Positions 31,676-40,732 of a DNA stretch of 45,811 nucleotides are shown piece by piece. The translations under genes were made by a program, and so were the position numbers. Source of the stretch: Bacillota bacterium (GTDB lineage Bacteria > Bacillota > Clostridia > Peptostreptococcales > Anaerovoracaceae); NCBI GenBank assembly GCA_017412505.1, contig JAFPXN010000037.1, positions 1 to 45,811 of the forward strand, read 5' to 3'. A model generated the notes under the pieces. It searched no databases. It was not told where the DNA came from and saw nothing but the letters and a program-made list of their open reading frames with translations. Positions within the stretch are counted from its first letter, which is position 1, and each line of letters opens with the position of its first letter.

Positions 31676-32872
31676 TTATTTTTTCATTGCAGCTTTCAGC
31701 GCCTGTTCGAGGTCGGCGATGATGTCGTCTGCGCACTCCAGACCGACGGAGAGTCTGACGAGCTTCTTGGTGAAGCCGGCTTCCTTCATCTCTTCTTCGG
31801 TATAAGTGCTGTGGGTCATGCTGCCCGGATGCTCGATGAGAGTCTCGCAATCGCCCAGGGAAACAGCCAGCACGCACATCTTGACGTTGTTCATCATCTT
31901 TTCTGCGATCTTGGCGGTCTTGGGTTCGAACGCGATCATGCCGCTCGTCATGGCCAGTTCCTTCTTGGCGACCTTATACTGCGGGTGAGACTTCAGACCG
32001 ACATAGTAAACAGCTTCGATGCCGTCCATCGCTTCGAGAGCCTTCGCGACTTTCATGGCGTTCTCGGAGTGCTTCGCCATACGCAGAGGCAGGGTCTTGA
32101 GACCTCTGTTCAGCAGGAAGGAATCGAGGGGTCCTAAGACGGAACCGGTGATGTCCTTCAGGCCGACGGTTCTGACCTTCATCATCAGATCGTTGCTGCC
32201 GCAGACGAATCCCGCGATGACGTCGCCGTGACCATTCAGATACTTGGTGGCGGAGTGGACGACGATATCAGCGCCATGATCGTGGGGCTTGCAGCACAGA
32301 CCGGTTGCGAACGTGTTATCGACGACGACGAGGCAGTCGGGGTTCTTCTCATGTGCGAGAGCGGCGACCTTTTCGATGTCGACGACCTTCATGGTCGGGT
32401 TGGAGATGGTCTCGAAATAGACCATATCGGTCTTCTTGCGCAGAGCCTTTCTGGCAGCTTTCATGTCAGTGAAGTCGATGAATTCGACGTCGATGCCCAG
32501 TTCTCTGAACTTGTGATTAAACAGTGCAAACGTGCAGCCGTACAGGGCCTTATCGGCGACCAGTCTGCTGCCCTTCTTCATGAAAGTTGTCGTAGCAGAA
32601 GAAATAGCACCCATACCGGAACCGAAGGCGACTGCAGCTTCGGTATTCTCCAGGATAGCCAGCTTCTCTTCGATAACTGCTCTGCTCGGGTTTCCGAGTC
32701 TGGAATAAATGTAGCCATCTTCCTGTCCTGCGAATCTTGCAGCGCCCTGTGCGGTGCTTTCGAATTCGAAGGTGGATGTCTGGAAGATCGGCATCTGCAG
32801 CGAACCGTAGGGTTTCATTCCGTGGGAATCGCCATGGATCAGTCTGGTAGACATTGCTTGATCTTTGCTCAT
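31676..32872 (-). CDS. megL: Methionine gamma-lyase (Cys/Met metabolism PLP enzyme)
   Basis: 398-aa fold-type I PLP enzyme. Family motifs: TSTFEFESTAQGAARFAGQE, YSRLGNPSRAVIEEKLA, the conserved Tyr-Cys in LYGCTFALFNH (the cysteine typical of methionine gamma-lyase, equal to Cys116 of Pseudomonas), DNTFATGLCCKPHDHGAD, and the Schiff-base lysine in VVHSATKYLNGHGDV. It splits methionine (or homocysteine) into methanethiol (or H2S), ammonia and 2-oxobutyrate. Cystathionine gamma-lyase or synthase are alternatives, less likely because of that cysteine. The por genes follow, fitting use of 2-oxobutyrate. GGAAGGAG precedes the ATG. Confidence 0.9.
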   Translation of the reverse strand: MSKDQAMSTRLIHGDSHGMKPYGSLQMPIFQTSTFEFESTAQGAARFAGQEDGYIYSRLGNPSRAVIEEKLAILENTEAAVAFGSGMGAISSATTTFMKKGSRLVADKALYGCTFALFNHKFRELGIDVEFIDFTDMKAARKALRKKTDMVYFETISNPTMKVVDIEKVAALAHEKNPDCLVVVDNTFATGLCCKPHDHGADIVVHSATKYLNGHGDVIAGFVCGSNDLMMKVRTVGLKDITGSVLGPLDSFLLNRGLKTLPLRMAKHSENAMKVAKALEAMDGIEAVYYVGLKSHPQYKVAKKELAMTSGMIAFEPKTAKIAEKMMNNVKMCVLAVSLGDCETLIEHPGSMTHSTYTEEEMKEAGFTKKLVRLSVGLECADDIIADLEQALKAAMKK

Positions 32873-32933
32873 TTTTTAACTCCTTCCTTATTTGGTCGTA
32901 TCTTGAGCCAAAATGTTTACAACTTCACTTTTG

Positions 32934-32962
32934 ATTATAGAACCACATATAGAGCAATTCAA
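32934..32962 (-). promoter_or_regulatory. Promoter of megL-porGDAB
   Basis: Minus-strand -35 TTGAAT (32957-32962), 17-nt spacer, consensus -10 TATAAT (32934-32939), inside a markedly AT-rich gap. The leader is about 55-60 nt. This is the best sigma-A promoter in the window, fitting strong expression. Confidence 0.85.
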
Positions 32963-33045
32963 CTGGAAATATTGCAGAAAATATGTATTTTTTGTAGAAA
33001 TTTGTTTGATTTGAACAACAATTAATTGAAAAGCGTTGATTTTCA

Positions 33046-33074
33046 AAAGAAAAAAAGAGTCCTCTAGGACTCTT
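33046..33074 (-). terminator. Terminator of RNase P RNA
   Basis: Minus-strand hairpin AAGAGTCC / GGACTCTT with loop TAGA, followed by TTTTTTTC. It lies about 5-10 nt after the RNase P RNA 3' end. Confidence 0.92.
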
Positions 33075-33079
33075 AAAAT

Positions 33080-33455
33080 AGCATGAGCAGCCTGTAAGCC
33101 GGGTTCTGTATTAAGCGATCATCTTTCTAGGACCTTTGTCACCAAAGGACTCGAGCGACCTACCTCCCGGGAAGGGACGGGCAGCCCCCTTTCAGGCGGT
33201 TTGCCTTGCGGCACCTGCCTCCCTGTTTGGTCTTGCTCCGGATGGGGTTTACACGGACGGATCCTGTTGCCAGGATCCCGGTGAGCTCTTACCTCGCCTT
33301 TTCACCCTTACCCTTGCGGGCGGTTGTTTTCTGTTGCACTTTCCCTGGGGTCACCCCCGGCAGCCGTTAGCTGTCATCCTTGCCCTGCGGAGCCCGGACT
33401 TTCCTCACGCCCTGCATTCCTGCAGGGCCCGCGACCGCATGGGCTGCTCATATCA
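33080..33455 (-). ncRNA. rnpB: RNase P RNA
   Basis: Catalytic RNA that trims 5' ends of pre-tRNAs. Read on the minus strand: 5' GAGCAGCCCATGCGG pairs as helix P1 with 3' GGCTGCTC; conserved blocks GAGGAAAGTCCGGGC, then GACAGCTAACGGC, GGTAAGGGTGAAA and the 3' ATACAGAACCCGGCTTA are all present in the right order. The length of about 375 nt fits a bacterial RNase P RNA; I did not decide between type A and B. Its 5' end lies within about 5 nt of the nif3 stop, so it may be cut from a longer transcript as well as having its own promoter in nif3. Confidence 0.96.
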
Positions 33456-33456
33456 T

Positions 33457-34227
33457 TTATAACGTGTACTCGAACGGGTTTGTCATGGCCTCGGACTTGA
33501 GGCATTCCGCCGTGAACCGTTCGTCGGCGCGCAGCTGCGCCGCCATGTTCGGCACGAACTGCCATTCCGTTCCGTAGTGGCCCGCGTCGATCAGGCAGAT
33601 GCCCAGATCTTTCGCAGCCTGTGCGTCATGATGCTTGACGTCTCCGGAAACGTAGGCGTCCGCGCCCTCCCGGACCGCGTCGTAGACGTATTCCCCGCCC
33701 GCGCCGGTGCATACGGCGAACGTGCGGATCTCGCGGTCGGAGTCGCCCTGGATCTTCAGCCCTTCGTAACCGCAGGCCGCGTTGACTTCGGAGATGAACT
33801 CGTCGAACGAGACGGGCCTGTCGAGACGGCCGATGCGCGCGATCCCGCCGGCCAGTTCTTCGGGGAAGTTGCAGCCGATGGCCTTCATCAGGTAATCGTT
33901 GTTGCCTCCGGGCGCCTTATCGAAACAGGTGTGAGCCGCATAGACGCTGATCCCTTCTTTGATCAGGCGCAGGATGTAATTGCCGACCGTGAAGTCCGGC
34001 GTGATCTGCTTCACAGGCGCGAACAGGAGCGGATGGTGACAGACGATCATGTCGCACTTTTCCCTTTTGGCCTCGTCGATCACGCGGTTCGTGATCTCCA
34101 GAGCCAGCAGGACGCGTGAGACTTCCTTGCTGCCGCAGTCGATCTGCATGCCGCTGTTGTCCCACTCTTCCTGCAGGGAAAGAGGCGCGATATCGTTCAG
34201 GATGTTCAGAAACTGCTGTTTTTCCAT
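33457..34227 (-). CDS. Nif3-like dinuclear metal-centre protein
   Basis: 256-aa cytosolic protein of the Nif3/YqfO/YbgI family, which forms toroidal hexamers with a two-metal site; the physiological reaction is unsettled (often named GTP cyclohydrolase 1 type 2). Metal ligands: MIVCHHPLLF (His-His), AHTCFDKAPGGNNDYL (His, Asp) and the C-terminal DAGHYGTEWQFVPNM (His, Glu). This is the short form without the PII-like insert. It overlaps trmK by 22 nt; the trmK-nif3 pair is a common Firmicutes arrangement. Confidence 0.95.
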   Translation of the reverse strand: MEKQQFLNILNDIAPLSLQEEWDNSGMQIDCGSKEVSRVLLALEITNRVIDEAKREKCDMIVCHHPLLFAPVKQITPDFTVGNYILRLIKEGISVYAAHTCFDKAPGGNNDYLMKAIGCNFPEELAGGIARIGRLDRPVSFDEFISEVNAACGYEGLKIQGDSDREIRTFAVCTGAGGEYVYDAVREGADAYVSGDVKHHDAQAAKDLGICLIDAGHYGTEWQFVPNMAAQLRADERFTAECLKSEAMTNPFEYTL

Positions 34228-34910
34228 AATCTGTCCCTCCTTTGCTCCAGTACCGCAGCCTTGCGCTGCAAAGCCTCTAATTTGATCTGGTCCACTGCTT
34301 CTTTCGAGCGCAGCAAATTATCTATAACAATTCTTATGTTAGCCAATTCTCTGTCCAGAAACGGAATCATCAGCGGATGTTCGCATTCCGGGATATCGGA
34401 AAACTCATAAGGGATCTGGATTCCCTTTTCCGCGGAGAAGATCTGACAGAGTCTCCTGCGTTCGCGGACGAGGCGTTCCTCACGGATGCGCCAGCCGTGC
34501 TCCCACAGCCATTCGCGCAGCATGCCGGCCCGGCTTCTGGGCTGGAACACGAAGCGTTCGACAGAATCCGTCACGCCGAGTTCCGCCGCCAGCAGTCTCG
34601 AGGTCAATTCGCCTCCCATGCCCGCGATCACGACAGTCGACACCTCCCCGGGCTTCAGTACGGAAAGACCGCTGCCCAGCCGCAGGCTATAACTCTCTTC
34701 CGACATGACAGACCGGCTGATGCGCAGTTTTGCCTTTTCCAGAGGACCCTCGTTGATGTCGGAAAGCACCGCGAACGGCACGATGCCGTTCTCCAGACAC
34801 CACATCGGCAGATGGCCGTGATCCGTCCCGATATCCGCCATGGGCTTTCCGGGGATCACGAGATCCGCTATCGTTTTCAGGCGTTCGCTCAGAACGGGCG
34901 TCCTATTCAA
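34206..34910 (-). CDS. trmK: tRNA (adenine(22)-N1)-methyltransferase
   Basis: 234-aa SAM-dependent enzyme of the TrmK/YqfN family, which methylates A22 in the D-loop stem of certain tRNAs. Motifs: [36 protein letters not shown] (SAM site), [15 protein letters not shown] and [19 protein letters not shown]. It overlaps rpoD by 8 nt upstream and nif3 by 22 nt downstream, the same gene order as in Bacillus. Confidence 0.96.
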   Translation of the reverse strand: MNRTPVLSERLKTIADLVIPGKPMADIGTDHGHLPMWCLENGIVPFAVLSDINEGPLEKAKLRISRSVMSEESYSLRLGSGLSVLKPGEVSTVVIAGMGGELTSRLLAAELGVTDSVERFVFQPRSRAGMLREWLWEHGWRIREERLVRERRRLCQIFSAEKGIQIPYEFSDIPECEHPLMIPFLDRELANIRIVIDNLLRSKEAVDQIKLEALQRKAAVLEQRRDRLWKNSSF

Positions 34911-36042
34911 GATAATCCCTCAGCCGCTTGCTTCTGTTGGGGTGGCGGAGCTTGCGCAGCGCCTTGGCTTCGATCTGGCGGATACGTTCGCGGGTGACCT
35001 TGAACATCTGACCCACTTCTTCCAGCGTGCGCTGGCGTCCGTCGTCCAGACCGAATCTCAGACGCAGCACTTCCTGCTCTCTGTCGGTGAGAGTGGACAG
35101 CACTTCGTCCAGCTGTTCCTTCAGCATGGAGAAAGCGGCGGCGTCTGCGGGGGACGGAACGTCTTCGTCGGGGATGAAATCTCCCAGATGGGAATCTTCC
35201 TCTTCGCCGATCGGCGTCTCCAGGGAGACAGGCTCCTGCGCGATCTTCGAGATCTCGCGCACCTTTTCCACGGGGATCTCCATCTCGGCCGCGATTTCTT
35301 CAGGAGACGGATCTCTGCCCAGTTCCTGCAGCAGCTGACGGGTGACGCGGATCTGCTTGTTGATGGTCTCTACCATATGCACGGGGATGCGGATCGTCCT
35401 TGCCTGGTCCGCGATGGACCGGGTGATGGACTGACGGATCCACCAGGTCGCATAGGTGGAGAATTTGAATCCCTTGCGCCAGTCGAATTTATCGACAGCC
35501 TTGATCAGGCCCAGGTTGCCCTCCTGGATCAGGTCCAGGAACAGCATGCCGCGGCCCACGTATCTCTTGGCGATGGATACGACGAGACGGAGATTTGCTT
35601 CGCAAAGGCGCTTTTTCGCCTCTTCGTCGCCCTGCTCCATCCGCTGCGCCAGATCCATTTCCTCGTCCGCGGTCAGAAGAGGCACTTTACCGATCTCTTT
35701 CAGATACATGCGCACTGGGTCGTCGACCGTGACCCCTTTGGGCATATCCGTCAGATCGTCGCTTTCCGCGGCTTCGACAAGCTCTTCGAGTTCCGCCTCG
35801 GCTTCGGGATCGGGTTCCATCGAATCGAAGTCGAAATCGTCAGGAATGGCGAGAGGCGCCACTTCGATGCCCGATTCCTCCAGTTTGTCGTAGAACGCGT
35901 CCTTCTCGTTCTGACTGAGATCCAGGTCGGAAAACGCGTCGTCCACTTCGTTGAACGTGATGGAGCCGGACTTCTTCGCCCGCTCCAGGATCTGATCTAA
36001 CTGTTCGTAAGCCTTCTTTTCGCTTTCGCTGTCGTAATTCAT
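34903..36042 (-). CDS. rpoD: Housekeeping RNA polymerase sigma factor (SigA/RpoD)
   Basis: 379-aa primary sigma factor. An acidic region 1.1-like N-terminus is followed by [18 protein letters not shown] (region 1.2), the near-invariant region 2 ([34 protein letters not shown]), region 3, and region 4 with [20 protein letters not shown]. Length matches Firmicutes SigA (about 370). It follows dnaG with a 4-nt overlap, the classical dnaG-rpoD macromolecular synthesis operon. Consensus promoters read in this window (TTGaat/TATAAT type) fit this factor. Confidence 0.98.
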   Translation of the reverse strand: MNYDSESEKKAYEQLDQILERAKKSGSITFNEVDDAFSDLDLSQNEKDAFYDKLEESGIEVAPLAIPDDFDFDSMEPDPEAEAELEELVEAAESDDLTDMPKGVTVDDPVRMYLKEIGKVPLLTADEEMDLAQRMEQGDEEAKKRLCEANLRLVVSIAKRYVGRGMLFLDLIQEGNLGLIKAVDKFDWRKGFKFSTYATWWIRQSITRSIADQARTIRIPVHMVETINKQIRVTRQLLQELGRDPSPEEIAAEMEIPVEKVREISKIAQEPVSLETPIGEEEDSHLGDFIPDEDVPSPADAAAFSMLKEQLDEVLSTLTDREQEVLRLRFGLDDGRQRTLEEVGQMFKVTRERIRQIEAKALRKLRHPNRSKRLRDYLE

Positions 36043-37832
36043 TCCTTTTTCCTTTCCCCTTGTTTGATATATTTCTGCAGGTCAGCGAGTTCGCGCATCA
36101 GTCCGGTCACGACCGATTCGTCCTCGCCTTCCGCCATTTCCAGGATATCGATGATCTGCCTGATGCGCTTTTCGGCGCGTCTGCGATCCAGTTTATCCAC
36201 ACAGTCCCGGAACGCTTCGTCCTCGTCTCCTGTGAGGACCTCTTCCTGAATGCGGTCGAAATAGACGAGCGCCTCGTCTTCCAGGCGTTCCCGTACCGCT
36301 TTTGGGTCGAAATCCGTGTTTTCGCGGTAAAGTTCGCCGAGCACTTCGGAGATCCGGTATCCCTGCGCGGTGACAAACGCTTCTTCGTAGCCTTTCATCT
36401 CCGGCCACAGATCGCCTCTCTGCATGCAGAGTTTGATGAGCATACGCTCCAGCATCACGAGGCTTTCGTCCGGCTCGGGAACAGGACTGCTCTCCCGGGT
36501 CTGGGCATCCTCTTCGGCGTTTCTCCTGGGAGGAGGCGAAGCCGGAACGTTCTTCGACGGCGTTTCGATCTCCCTGCGCAGCGCGCCTTCCGAGATCCCG
36601 CCAATCTTCGCGACTTTCGGGATATACAGATCCGCTTCCACGGGAGACAGTTTCCGAAGGACGTCCGCGCAAGCCCGCAGAAACTGCAGCGCCTGCGTCA
36701 GGTCTTCCGGATCGTACTTGCGCCGGATGAGGCCGATCTTGAAGTCCACGTCCGTCTGCGCCGTCTTTTCCAGCAGTGCGCGGAACTCGTCCGCTCCGTG
36801 CTTCTTGATGTATTCGTCCGGATCTTTGCCGTCGTCCACGTGCATGACCCGTACATCCAGTCCGGCGTCCCGCAGCACGTCGCAGCCGCGTATGGCCGCC
36901 TTGATGCCTGCGGCATCCGAATCCAGACACAGCACCGCTTTCTTCGTGTACCGCTTCAACAGCGCCGCCTGTTCCGGCGTCAGCGCCGTGCCCAGCGCCG
37001 CGCACACGTTGCGCACGCCGCCCTGGTACAGACCGATGACGTCCATGTAGCCTTCGACCAGGATCGCGTAGCCAGCCGACTGGATCTCTTCCTTCGAAAG
37101 ATTCAGTCCGTACAGGTTGCGCTTCTTCTCGAAAACGTAGGATTCCTGGGAGTTCAGGTATTTCGCGGCGTCACCGATGATGGTGCGTCCGCCGAAGCCG
37201 ATGACCTTCCCCATCGTGTTGATGATCGGGAACATGACCCGGCCGCGGAACTTGTCGTACAATCTGCCGTCCTTGGACGATTTCGAACTGAGACCCAGTT
37301 CGACCAGGATCTCTTCCTGCTTTCCCTGCGACTTCAGATAGTCGCTGAGCGTCTGCCAGCCTTCGTCCGCATAGCCGATGCCGAACTTTTTGACCGTCTC
37401 CGGCTGTATGCCGCGGCCTTTCATATAGTCGTAGCCCGGATTCGCCTGCTTTGTAAACGCATCGAAAAAGAATCTTGCCGCGCTCTTGTTTACGTCGTAA
37501 TAGACTTCTTTCTTCTTGGTCTGGCGGTCGTACGCGTCGTCGATCTCGATGCCGTATTGTGCCGCAAGCCTGCGGACGGCGTCCGGGAAACTTAGATTAT
37601 AATACTCGCGGATAAAGGTGATGACGTCCCCTGATTTGCCGCAGCCGAAACAGGTGAAGATCTGCTTTTTTTCAGAGACAACAAAGGACGGCGTCTTTTC
37701 CTTGTGGAAAGGACAACAGCCCTTGTAATTGCTGCCGGCGCGCTTGATCGATACGAGCGGGCTGACAACGTCGACGATATTGCATCTGCTGCGGATCTCT
37801 TCTGCCGCGGAGCCCAGGGATGTGACGGTCAT
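36039..37832 (-). CDS. dnaG: DNA primase
   Basis: Replication primase, 597 aa with the start used here. Zinc-binding domain [12 protein letters not shown]...CFGCG (about 35-65), catalytic TOPRIM domain ([29 protein letters not shown] near 300), and a C-terminal helicase-binding region after about 430. I chose ATG 37832 because AGGAGG lies 5 nt upstream; an in-frame ATG at 37847 has only a weak AAGG. It overlaps rpoD by 4 nt. The 62-nt gap to dgt upstream contains nothing clear. Confidence 0.96.
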   Translation of the reverse strand: MTVTSLGSAAEEIRSRCNIVDVVSPLVSIKRAGSNYKGCCPFHKEKTPSFVVSEKKQIFTCFGCGKSGDVITFIREYYNLSFPDAVRRLAAQYGIEIDDAYDRQTKKKEVYYDVNKSAARFFFDAFTKQANPGYDYMKGRGIQPETVKKFGIGYADEGWQTLSDYLKSQGKQEEILVELGLSSKSSKDGRLYDKFRGRVMFPIINTMGKVIGFGGRTIIGDAAKYLNSQESYVFEKKRNLYGLNLSKEEIQSAGYAILVEGYMDVIGLYQGGVRNVCAALGTALTPEQAALLKRYTKKAVLCLDSDAAGIKAAIRGCDVLRDAGLDVRVMHVDDGKDPDEYIKKHGADEFRALLEKTAQTDVDFKIGLIRRKYDPEDLTQALQFLRACADVLRKLSPVEADLYIPKVAKIGGISEGALRREIETPSKNVPASPPPRRNAEEDAQTRESSPVPEPDESLVMLERMLIKLCMQRGDLWPEMKGYEEAFVTAQGYRISEVLGELYRENTDFDPKAVRERLEDEALVYFDRIQEEVLTGDEDEAFRDCVDKLDRRRAEKRIRQIIDILEMAEGEDESVVTGLMRELADLQKYIKQGERKKE

Positions 37833-37894
37833 TGATTCCTCCTGCATTACCTTTTTACAGGAAAATGCAGCTGCTTCCTTTTTTTAAACGAATT

Positions 37895-38914
37895 TTATTT
37901 CGGAAGTTTCCAGCCGGACGGGACGAAGGTCTCGCTGAAGATGTTGATGGCGTAGCGGTCCGTCATGCCGGCGATGTAATCCTTTACGGCTTCGTGTCCG
38001 CCGTCCCGCTGCAGGATGATCTGATATTCTCCGGGCAGCTGTTCGCTGTGCTCGAGAAAGTAATTGTACAGAGATTCGATCAGTCCGCGGATCTTCTGTA
38101 TCTCCGAGGCCTGTTTGACCTCCGGATTGAGATACACGTTCGCGAACATATAGTCGCGGAGTTTATTCATATGGTAAGCCGCTTCTTCCGACATCGCGAC
38201 TTTCTCTTTTCCTTCGCTGCTGCGGACGATGTCCGTGACGAGCGTGTTGATGCGGCTGCGGTGGTCGACGCCCAGATAAGCGCTGCATTCCGCGGGGATA
38301 TCCTCCGCGCGGATGATGCCGCCTCGCACGGCGTCGTCGATATCGTGGTTGATATAGGCGATGCGGTCGGAGTGGCGCACGACCTGGCCTTCCAGGGTGA
38401 ACGGCCATGCGGGACCCGTGTGGTTCACGATGCCGTCGCGCACTTCCGCCGTCAGGTTCATGGTGCGGCCATTGGCATTGCGCTCGATCACGTCCACGAC
38501 CCGCAGGCTCTGGACGTTATGCGCGAAGCCGCCCGGATGGATCTCGTTCAGGAACGCTTCTCCGTTGTGGCCGAACGGGGTATGCCCCAGATCGTGACCC
38601 AGCGCGATGGCTTCGGTCAGATCCTCGTTCAGACCCAGCGCACGGGAAATGGTGCGCGCGATCTGCGCGACTTCCAGCGTATGGGTCAGCCGCGTGCGGA
38701 AATGGTCGCCCTCCGGACTCAGGAACACCTGCGTCTTGTGCATGAGCCGGCGCAGCGCCTTGCTGTGGATGATGCGGTCTCTGTCTCTCTGAAACTCCGT
38801 GCGCAGCTCGCAGGGTTCTTCATAGACCGCCCTGCCCCTGCTTTCCGCAGACTTGCAGGCGTATTCCGAAAGGATGTCGTATTCTCTTTTTTCCTGTTCT
38901 TCTCTGAAGACCAT
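37895..38914 (-). CDS. dgt: Deoxyguanosinetriphosphate triphosphohydrolase-like HD protein
   Basis: 339-aa HD-domain phosphohydrolase that releases tripolyphosphate from dGTP or other dNTPs. Motifs: RDRDRIIHSKALRRLMHKTQ, RTRLTHTLEVAQIARTI (first metal His), ALGHDLGHTPFGHNGE (HD pair) and VRHSDRIAYINHDIDDA (distal Asp). It is the short Firmicutes/Deinococcus form (usual length about 330-380). Encoded just before dnaG, as in many Clostridia, and 12 nt after dut, so two nucleotide-pool enzymes sit next to the primase. Confidence 0.94.
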   Translation of the reverse strand: MVFREEQEKREYDILSEYACKSAESRGRAVYEEPCELRTEFQRDRDRIIHSKALRRLMHKTQVFLSPEGDHFRTRLTHTLEVAQIARTISRALGLNEDLTEAIALGHDLGHTPFGHNGEAFLNEIHPGGFAHNVQSLRVVDVIERNANGRTMNLTAEVRDGIVNHTGPAWPFTLEGQVVRHSDRIAYINHDIDDAVRGGIIRAEDIPAECSAYLGVDHRSRINTLVTDIVRSSEGKEKVAMSEEAAYHMNKLRDYMFANVYLNPEVKQASEIQKIRGLIESLYNYFLEHSEQLPGEYQIILQRDGGHEAVKDYIAGMTDRYAINIFSETFVPSGWKLPK

Positions 38915-38926
38915 GAGGAACCTCTC

Positions 38927-39412
38927 TTAAGCGTTCGTGGAACCAAAACCGCCGGTACGGACCGCGTCCGCCTCGTCGTCTTCCGTAATGCCGTACGGCA
39001 CGAAGATCCCCTGCGCGAACGCCTTGCCCGCCGGGATCTCCAGCGTTCTGCCGCTGCGGGAATCATTCGTGATCTGGATCTGGATGTGCCCTTCGTTGTC
39101 CGCGCCGTAATAGTCCTCGTCGATCACGCCGACCGTGTTGTCGAGCTGCAGACGGTACTTGAACCCCAGACCGCTCTTGGGCATGAGGAGCAGCACCCAA
39201 CCGGACGCGATGCGGCAGCGCAGTCCCGTCGGGATGCGCAGACTTTCCCCCGGTTCGAGCCGCACGGCCCAGGGCGTCTTGATATCGTAACCGGCGCTGC
39301 CGGACGTCGCGCGCACAGGCAGCTCCACGGGCAGCGGTTCTCCGGCCATATGGGCGCTGTCCGCTTTCATCTGAGCCTCGCTCACTTTTTCAAATCGTGC
39401 GATACGCTGCAT
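38927..39412 (-). CDS. dut: Deoxyuridine 5'-triphosphate nucleotidohydrolase
   Basis: 161-aa trimeric-type dUTPase, which makes dUMP for thymidylate synthesis and keeps uracil out of DNA. It shows the five family motifs: SGSAGYDIKT, LLMPKSGLGFKY, NTVGVIDEDYYGADNEG with the catalytic Asp, a RSGRTLEIPAGKAFAQGIF segment and the C-terminal TGGFGSTNA. It is 11 nt downstream of the M16 peptidase gene. Confidence 0.96.
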   Translation of the reverse strand: MQRIARFEKVSEAQMKADSAHMAGEPLPVELPVRATSGSAGYDIKTPWAVRLEPGESLRIPTGLRCRIASGWVLLLMPKSGLGFKYRLQLDNTVGVIDEDYYGADNEGHIQIQITNDSRSGRTLEIPAGKAFAQGIFVPYGITEDDEADAVRTGGFGSTNA

Positions 39413-39423
39413 GATATGTCCTT

Positions 39424-40674
39424 TCAGCCTTGTAACAGACGTTTCATGTCGATCCTTTTGCCGCTGATCGCGACGCCGCTGTACCGGTCGATCGCGCAGA
39501 TGCGGTCCAGGAACGCGTTCACCTGGTCCGCGGTCACGGCGTCGATCTCCGCCATCGTCTCGTCCTGCGTGTAGATCTTATTCAGGAGCAGCAGGTTGCG
39601 GCCCAGACGGTACATTCTGGAATTCATCGATTCCAGGGAGAAGATGTAGCCGCTTTTCAGACGCCGCTTTACGATCTCCGTTTCTTCTTTCGAAATGCCC
39701 TCGCGCTTCAGTCCGGCAAGTTCGTCCGCGACGGCGTTTACCGTGTCCGCTTCTTTTCCGGGCGTGACCCCGGCATAGATCATGAACATGCCGGCATCCG
39801 CGTAGCTCAGCGTCGAACTGAACACGCTGTAAGCCAGGCCTTTCTGTTCCCGGATATTCTGGAAAAGCCGCGAACTCATGCTGCCGCCGAGGACGTCGCA
39901 GCAGATCGCCTGCGCGTAGTATTCGTCGGAACCCATGCTGACCGTCGGAAGGCCGATGGCGATGTGGGTCTGGTTGATGTCCTGCGTCCGGTATCCGAAT
40001 CTGCAAGCCGCAGAAGGCTCGAAACCGCCGGTTTGCGGGCTTTTCGAGGGCAGAACGGACAACTGAGCCTCCAGTTGTTCTTCGAGCGCTTTTTCGTCGA
40101 AATTTCCAACGGCTGCAACGACGATATTGTCGCAGGCATACCAGGTGTTCCGGTACGCCTGCACGTCTTCCCTCGTAATGCCGCGGACCGTCCTGCGAAG
40201 GCCGAGGACGGAATACTGCAGAGGGGTCCCGTGAAACACTTTATCCATCAGGATATCGACGATGACGTCGTCCGGCGTGTCCTCCACCATGGCGATCTCT
40301 TCCGTCACGACGCGCTTTTCCTTGCGGATCTCCGCGGCGTCGTTCTTCGAGCAGCAGACCATGTCCAGCAGAAGATCCACCGCCTGCGGAAATACGTCCG
40401 TCAGCGCCTTGATGTGGTAGCAGGTCGCTTCCTTGTCGGTGAACGCGTTCAGCGCCGCGCCAATATCGTCCGCTTCCTTAGCCAGCTGCAGGAAGTTTCT
40501 TTTCTCTGTGCCCTTGAAGCACATATGCTCGATAAAATGGGAAATGCCGTTCTGTTCCGCCGTTTCCCTGGCGGCGCCGGCTCCCACCCATATCCCTATG
40601 CTGGCGGATCTGGAGCCGGGGATCTTCTCCGTGACCAGACGAACGCCGCAGGGCAAAGTTTTCTGTTCGATCAT
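39424..40674 (-). CDS. M16 family zinc metallopeptidase (YmxG/PqqL-like)
   Basis: 416-aa protein of the processing-peptidase family, found next to pnp in many Gram-positives. Inverted zinc motif HFIEHMCFKGT (HxxEH) at about residues 46-50 and the distal ligand in EIRKEKRVVTEEIAM, so the metal site is intact; the second, inactive-type half follows with IREQKGLAYSVFS. Cytosolic, as there is no signal peptide. The physiological substrate is not established. It lies 58 nt after pnp with a terminator between. Confidence 0.94.
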   Translation of the reverse strand: MIEQKTLPCGVRLVTEKIPGSRSASIGIWVGAGAARETAEQNGISHFIEHMCFKGTEKRNFLQLAKEADDIGAALNAFTDKEATCYHIKALTDVFPQAVDLLLDMVCCSKNDAAEIRKEKRVVTEEIAMVEDTPDDVIVDILMDKVFHGTPLQYSVLGLRRTVRGITREDVQAYRNTWYACDNIVVAAVGNFDEKALEEQLEAQLSVLPSKSPQTGGFEPSAACRFGYRTQDINQTHIAIGLPTVSMGSDEYYAQAICCDVLGGSMSSRLFQNIREQKGLAYSVFSSTLSYADAGMFMIYAGVTPGKEADTVNAVADELAGLKREGISKEETEIVKRRLKSGYIFSLESMNSRMYRLGRNLLLLNKIYTQDETMAEIDAVTADQVNAFLDRICAIDRYSGVAISGKRIDMKRLLQG

Positions 40675-40689
40675 AATCGTTTATAAAAG

Positions 40690-40718
40690 CATAAAGGGCC
40701 GGCATGAGAGCCGGCCCC
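40690..40718 (-). terminator. Terminator after pnp
   Basis: Minus-strand 8-bp stem GGGCCGGC / GCCGGCCC with a 6-nt loop (40696-40717), followed by TTTATGCTTTT. It separates pnp from the M16 peptidase gene, which may be reached by read-through. Confidence 0.85.
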
Positions 40719-40732
40719 CTGTTTCGTTTCGC

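Noticed and set aside
32228-33025. 265-codon plus-strand frame
   Set aside because: Antisense to megL and its promoter region; no motif and no ribosome binding site.
36060-37595. 511-codon open frame on the plus strand
   Set aside because: Antisense to dnaG. Long open antisense frames are expected in this GC-rich, GAC/GTC-biased coding sequence.
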